From: Planctomycetaceae bacterium
Lineage (GTDB): Bacteria; Planctomycetota; Planctomycetia; Planctomycetales; Planctomycetaceae
Length of the DNA: 49,047 nucleotides
Direction: 5' to 3'
Assembly (NCBI GenBank): GCA_021732415.1
Contig: JAKFVC010000014.1
Location: 1-49,047 of the forward strand
Position numbers and translations under genes: made by a program. Below, one piece after another: positions 45,757 to 49,047 of the stretch. The notes under the pieces were generated by a model. It worked only from the letters and a program-made list of their open reading frames with translations, was not told where the DNA came from and did no database searches. Numbering within the stretch: position 1 is the stretch's first letter; the number at the start of each line of letters is the position of its first letter.

Positions 45757-48258
45757 ATGCGACTCATTTCATTGGCGATGGTGCTCCTATCCTGCTTACC
45801 GACATTCGCGGAGGACAAGCTGGCTACGGTTCCCGGCTCAGACAGCGCGCTGGAGCCTTGGGCCTCGAAGGCCCAGCCAGGTGATGTCCCCAAGAGCCAC
45901 GTCAAGAACATCACCACTGGAGTGTGCAAGTACATCGTATTGCATGGGGGCACGATGGACGGCACCAACTGCCGGTCGCCGATGGGCTGCGGGATGAACC
46001 GGGAAGGGGCCATCGAGCAGAGCTGGCAGTCGAACCGCGCCGTGCGGATGGAGAATGTGGGCCAGACTGACGTGATCGATCCCTGGCTCTCCGACGGGCG
46101 GAACAACTTCCGCAACATCAAGGAGATCGTGGCCTCGGTGGTCACTCCCGGGATGAGTGATGGGGAGAAAGCATTCGCCCTCTGGTACCAGCAGATCCAG
46201 CATCGGTATCACTCCTCGGCCGGCGGCAATGATCTCGGTGATCCGGTGAAAGTGTTCAACATCTACGGCCTCAACCCGTGCGGGAAGGACGCCATGATGA
46301 TGGGGGGCCTATGGAAGCAGGTGGGGCTGAAGGGGGCCCCGGTCCGGCTGGTGGGCCACGCCATTGCGCAGGTCTATTACGACGGCGACTGGCACGTGAT
46401 GGATGGCGACCTGGGCATGATCTACCTGCTGCGGGACAACGAGACGCTGGCGAGCGACCGGCAATTGGCCCGCGACCATGACCTGGTGAAGCGGACACAT
46501 ACGATGGGCATCTTGGTAGACGACAGCCGCATGCGCGACGAGTACGCCGCGGCGATGTTCGTGAGCGAAGAGCCGATCCAGGGAAGCCGGGCGTGCCTGG
46601 AGGACACGACCATGAAGATGACGCTTCGCCCCGGCGAGGCGCTCGTCTGGCGTTTCGGGCACTTGAAGCCGGCCAAGCACATGTCGCCCAACGCATTCAT
46701 CTACCCGGACAACATCTGCAACGGCCTGTGGGAATACCGGCCGGACTTCGGCGGCGAGGTGTGGAAGAAGGGTGCGATGAAGGTGGAGAACGTCGCCTCC
46801 GGCCCCGAGGGACTGGCGGCGGAAGACGGCAAGACGGGCACGGTCGTGTGGAAGATCACTAGTCCCTACGCCTTCGTCGGCGGGCATCTCGAAACGGAAG
46901 CCGGCGGGGCGCGGTTTGCCGTTTCGTCCGATGGCACAAAATGGACGGACATCGAGGGCAGCAACTTCGACAAGTTCTTTCCGCTGGAAGGCGATCCGTA
47001 TTACCAGTACCAACTGCGTTGCGAGCTACCCGCCGGAGCCAAATTGAAGCGTCTGGCGGTCATCAACGACCTGCAGATGGCCCTGCTCGCACTGCCCGAG
47101 ATGACAGTCGGAGAGAACAGTTTCACCTACACCGACAAGTCGTCCGGCGAGCGGAAGGTGCGGATTACACACGAGTGGGTGGAGCGATCCACCAGCCAGC
47201 CGCCGGAGGCCCCGAAGGCGGTCTATCCGCCCGATGGCGGCCAGGCCGAGGGTACGGACTTCGCTTTCGGCTGGAGCGTGCCGAAGGACCCCGACGGCGA
47301 AAAGATCACCGACTACCACTTCATCCTCGCCAACCGGCAAGATATGCGGTGGCCGCTGTCGACGAACTTCGACAAACTGATTTCGCGGACTAGGGACAAG
47401 GGCAAGGCGCAATATACTTTGCCCAGCACGGGCCTGCTGACTGGCGGCAAGATGTATTACTGGCGCGTGCGGGCCAAGGATGCGAAAGGTGTTTGGGGCC
47501 CGTGGAGCAAGACTTTCAGTTTCACGCCCCAGGCGCCGAATTATCCTCGGGAGATTGCGCTCGACTACGACAAGGACAAGGCGCTCGGCACCCTGAAGTG
47601 GAAGGCCAACCCGGGCGGCCAGAAGCCGGTGAAGTACCGCGTGTATGGCAGCGATGAGAAGGGTTTTTCGGTGAGCGACGCGCCCTACAGAATTAACGTC
47701 GGGGCATCGAAGGAGTTGAAGCCTGAATTCTCGCCGAACTTCATCGCCGAGACCACGGCCACCGAACTTGCGGTGATGGGCGACGGCGTCGAGTCACCCA
47801 ACGCCAACCAGACGTACTATCGCGTGGTGGCCGTGGACGCGCAGGGCAAGCGGAGCGGACCTTCCGACTACGCCACGGCCCCGCGGCCGACGATTTATGG
47901 AAAGCCGGTGACGCAAGCCAAAGTCGGCGCGGAGTACCGTTGCCAACTTCGGGCCAACCGCTCTCTGGGCGACCTGCGGATGCGCAAGGAGACGGCCAAT
48001 TTCTGGGACATCGAAAAGCCCAAGTTCGCCATCGAAAAGGGACCGGCCTGGTTGAAGATCGATCCGGCCACAGGCCTGCTTTCCGGCACGCCCGACGCCG
48101 CCGGGAAAGTTGACGTGGCGGTCACCATGACGATCGATCAAGAATCGCGAAAGCTGGACGACAGCAAACTCGGCTGGGGCATAGAGGAGGTGGTCTCAAC
48201 CTCGACGGAGCGGGTGGGCAGCGCCACGCGGATGTTCTCAATCGAGGTCGGCCGCTAG
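45757..48258 (+). CDS. Secreted transglutaminase-like protein with FN3 and Ig-like domains
   Basis: An 833-aa exported protein (leader M-R-L-I-S-L-A-M-V-L-L-S-C...F-A). The transglutaminase-like core has N-P-C175-G-K-D-A, V-G-H201-A-I-A-Q-V-Y-Y and W-H-V-M-D216, a plausible Cys-His-Asp triad with normal H-to-D spacing. Residues about 480-590 form a fibronectin-type-III domain (Y-Y-W-R-V-R-A-K-D-A). A second FN3-like unit follows, then a He_PIG-type Ig fold (G-P-A-W-L-K-I-D-P-A-T-G-L-L-S-G-T-P). Function is unknown: a protease or cross-linker of extracellular protein is possible. GTG at 45754 is an alternative start; AGAGGA lies 9 nt before the ATG. It is the last gene of the DUF1592-DUF1552 operon. 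Confidence 0.88.
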   Translation: MRLISLAMVLLSCLPTFAEDKLATVPGSDSALEPWASKAQPGDVPKSHVKNITTGVCKYIVLHGGTMDGTNCRSPMGCGMNREGAIEQSWQSNRAVRMENVGQTDVIDPWLSDGRNNFRNIKEIVASVVTPGMSDGEKAFALWYQQIQHRYHSSAGGNDLGDPVKVFNIYGLNPCGKDAMMMGGLWKQVGLKGAPVRLVGHAIAQVYYDGDWHVMDGDLGMIYLLRDNETLASDRQLARDHDLVKRTHTMGILVDDSRMRDEYAAAMFVSEEPIQGSRACLEDTTMKMTLRPGEALVWRFGHLKPAKHMSPNAFIYPDNICNGLWEYRPDFGGEVWKKGAMKVENVASGPEGLAAEDGKTGTVVWKITSPYAFVGGHLETEAGGARFAVSSDGTKWTDIEGSNFDKFFPLEGDPYYQYQLRCELPAGAKLKRLAVINDLQMALLALPEMTVGENSFTYTDKSSGERKVRITHEWVERSTSQPPEAPKAVYPPDGGQAEGTDFAFGWSVPKDPDGEKITDYHFILANRQDMRWPLSTNFDKLISRTRDKGKAQYTLPSTGLLTGGKMYYWRVRAKDAKGVWGPWSKTFSFTPQAPNYPREIALDYDKDKALGTLKWKANPGGQKPVKYRVYGSDEKGFSVSDAPYRINVGASKELKPEFSPNFIAETTATELAVMGDGVESPNANQTYYRVVAVDAQGKRSGPSDYATAPRPTIYGKPVTQAKVGAEYRCQLRANRSLGDLRMRKETANFWDIEKPKFAIEKGPAWLKIDPATGLLSGTPDAAGKVDVAVTMTIDQESRKLDDSKLGWGIEEVVSTSTERVGSATRMFSIEVGR

Positions 48259-48282
48259 CAGGCCCCAGAATGTACGAGGCGG

Positions 48283-48790
48283 CCCGTATCACCCACCAAC
48301 TTCTTCGAACTCTTTGACTTCTTCGATCTGTCTTGAGTCTACTCTCTACTCACTCGCCTCAACTCTCTCGCCGCAGGCGTCCCGTATCACCCACCAACTT
48401 CTTCGAACTCTTTGACTTCTTCGATCTGTCTTGAGTCTACTCTCTACTCACTCGCCTCAACTCTCTCGCCGCAGGCGTCCCGTATCAACCGCCAACTTCT
48501 TTGAACTCTTCGACTTCTTTGATTTCTTCGATCTGTCTTGAGTCTACTCTCTACTTACTCGCCTCAACTCTCTCGCCGCAGGTGCCCGTATCAACCGCCA
48601 ACTTTCTTTGAACTCTTCGACTTCTTTGAATTCTTCGATGCGTCTTGAATCTACTCTCTACTTACTCACCTCAACTCTCTCGCCGCAGGCGCCCGTATCA
48701 ACGACCAACTTCTTTGGACTCTTCGACTTCTTTGACCCCTTCGATTTGTCTTCAGTCTACTCTCGACTCACTCCCCTCTACTTTCTCGGC
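48283..48790. repeat. Minisatellite, five copies of a 98-107-bp unit
   Basis: Units begin with CCCGTATC at 48283, 48381, 48479, 48585 and 48692. Copies 1 and 2 are identical over 98 bp. Later copies carry an extra TTTGATTTCTTC-like block and substitutions, and the last decays near 48790. The unit is pyrimidine-rich on the plus strand (CTTCTTCGAACTC, GTCTACTCTCTACTCACTCG). The unit length is not a multiple of three and no ribosome site is present, so it is not read as coding. Confidence 0.93.
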
Positions 48791-48954
48791 GCAGCCGTGT
48801 GCGCCCTCGAACGGTCGCGCAGATCAAGTCCACCGGCCGCCGTTTGGCGAATCTCAGTCGTACCCTATCGGCAACAGCGCAACTCCGTCGAGCTCCATTG
48901 ACGGCACCTCCGGCGTGGATCGTGGATAAAGGGGACAGGTCCATTTAATTCGAT
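48791..48954. other. Non-coding flank of the transposase
   Basis: AAGGGGACAGGTCCATTTAA at 48929-48948 directly follows the transposase stop and looks like the end element of a REP-type transposon. The rest shows no recognisable gene. Confidence 0.5.
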
Positions 48955-49047
48955 TCAAATCGACTTTTTGGGGCGACCGCGAGTTCGAATCGTGGATTCC
49001 AAGCCGAGTTGCTTGGCCGTGGCCTCGGTCCACTGGGACGAACCGAA
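48955..49047 (-). CDS. REP-associated tyrosine transposase, C-terminal 30 residues (cut by the window edge)
   Basis: The minus strand reads F-G-S-S-Q-W-T-E-A-T-A-K-Q-L-G-L-E-S-T, then R-T-R-G-R-P-K-K-S-I and a TGA at 48955-48957. The end L-G-L-E-S-T-x-R-x-R-G-R-P-K-K is the characteristic C-terminus of planctomycete REP-associated tyrosine (Y1, IS200-like) transposases. The catalytic HUH and Tyr motifs would lie beyond the window, so intactness cannot be judged. Confidence 0.8.
   Translation of the reverse strand, partial: FGSSQWTEATAKQLGLESTIRTRGRPKKSI

Noticed and set aside
48283-48790. CRISPR array
   Set aside because: Whole ~98-bp units repeat head to tail without unique spacers, and no cas gene is near.
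48608-48929. Open frames across the tandem repeat
   Set aside because: The unit length changes the reading frame between copies and no ribosome site or leader is present; the Ser/Phe/Leu content only mirrors the repeat.

Overview
The window reads as chromosomal DNA of a planctomycete. The gene content is characteristic: two sulfatases, two DUF1592-type cytochrome / DUF1552 pairs, a DUF1501 Tat-exported protein, DUF1559 prepilin-like proteins paired with carboxypeptidase-regulatory-like lipoproteins, secreted PQQ-type beta-propellers, and many transposase remnants and palindromic repeats. Coding density is moderate, intergenic gaps are long, and several gaps hold recognisable broken genes. I saw no tRNA, rRNA or CRISPR array.

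Layout. 0-3.5 kb: a small eRF1-like protein divergent from a P-type Mg2+ ATPase (mgtA). 3.6-5.2 kb: gene debris, namely a cadherin-like domain fragment, a lipoprotein gene with an in-frame stop, and a 5'-truncated DUF1559 gene. 5.2-10.2 kb, minus strand: two sulfatases and a BamB/PQQ-like propeller. 10.4-17.2 kb, plus strand: DUF1592 cytochrome, DUF1552 protein, an unrecognised secreted protein and an SGNH hydrolase. 17.2-21.2 kb: transposase, LRR and paralogue debris around an intact DUF1559 + lipoprotein pair. 21.2-27.4 kb: alpha/beta hydrolase, serine hydrolase, VOC protein, lactonase and DUF1501 protein. 27.6-32.7 kb: a 1153-aa secreted protein with a possible glycosidase-like core, then dgkA and a UbiA-like membrane protein. 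32.9-37.4 kb, minus strand: a 2OG-Fe(II) oxygenase, then a three-gene set (Cys-rich beta-propeller with coiled coil, PhnD-like binding protein, PQQ propeller). 37.5-41.8 kb: a serine hydrolase and a G8-domain beta-helix protein, bracketed by two copies of the same transposase tail. 41.9-48.3 kb: a second DUF1592-DUF1552 operon ending in a transglutaminase-like/FN3 protein. 48.3-49.0 kb: a ~98-bp tandem repeat and the C-terminus of a REP-associated tyrosine transposase.

Most products carry signal peptides, Tat signals or lipoboxes. The region looks mainly devoted to extracytoplasmic work: sulfated-polysaccharide and ester breakdown plus c-type-cytochrome modules.

The most striking signal is at 35.0-35.1 kb. 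The PhnD-like ORF ends in a dnaX-type slippery heptamer (A AAA AAG) directly followed by its stop codon. Seven nucleotides further on is a GC-rich stem-loop. The PQQ propeller ORF continues in the -1 frame without any start codon upstream of its conserved W-P-G-W-R-G motif. Either this is a programmed -1 frameshift (or transcriptional slippage) making a PhnD-PQQ fusion, or a homopolymer error hides one continuous gene.
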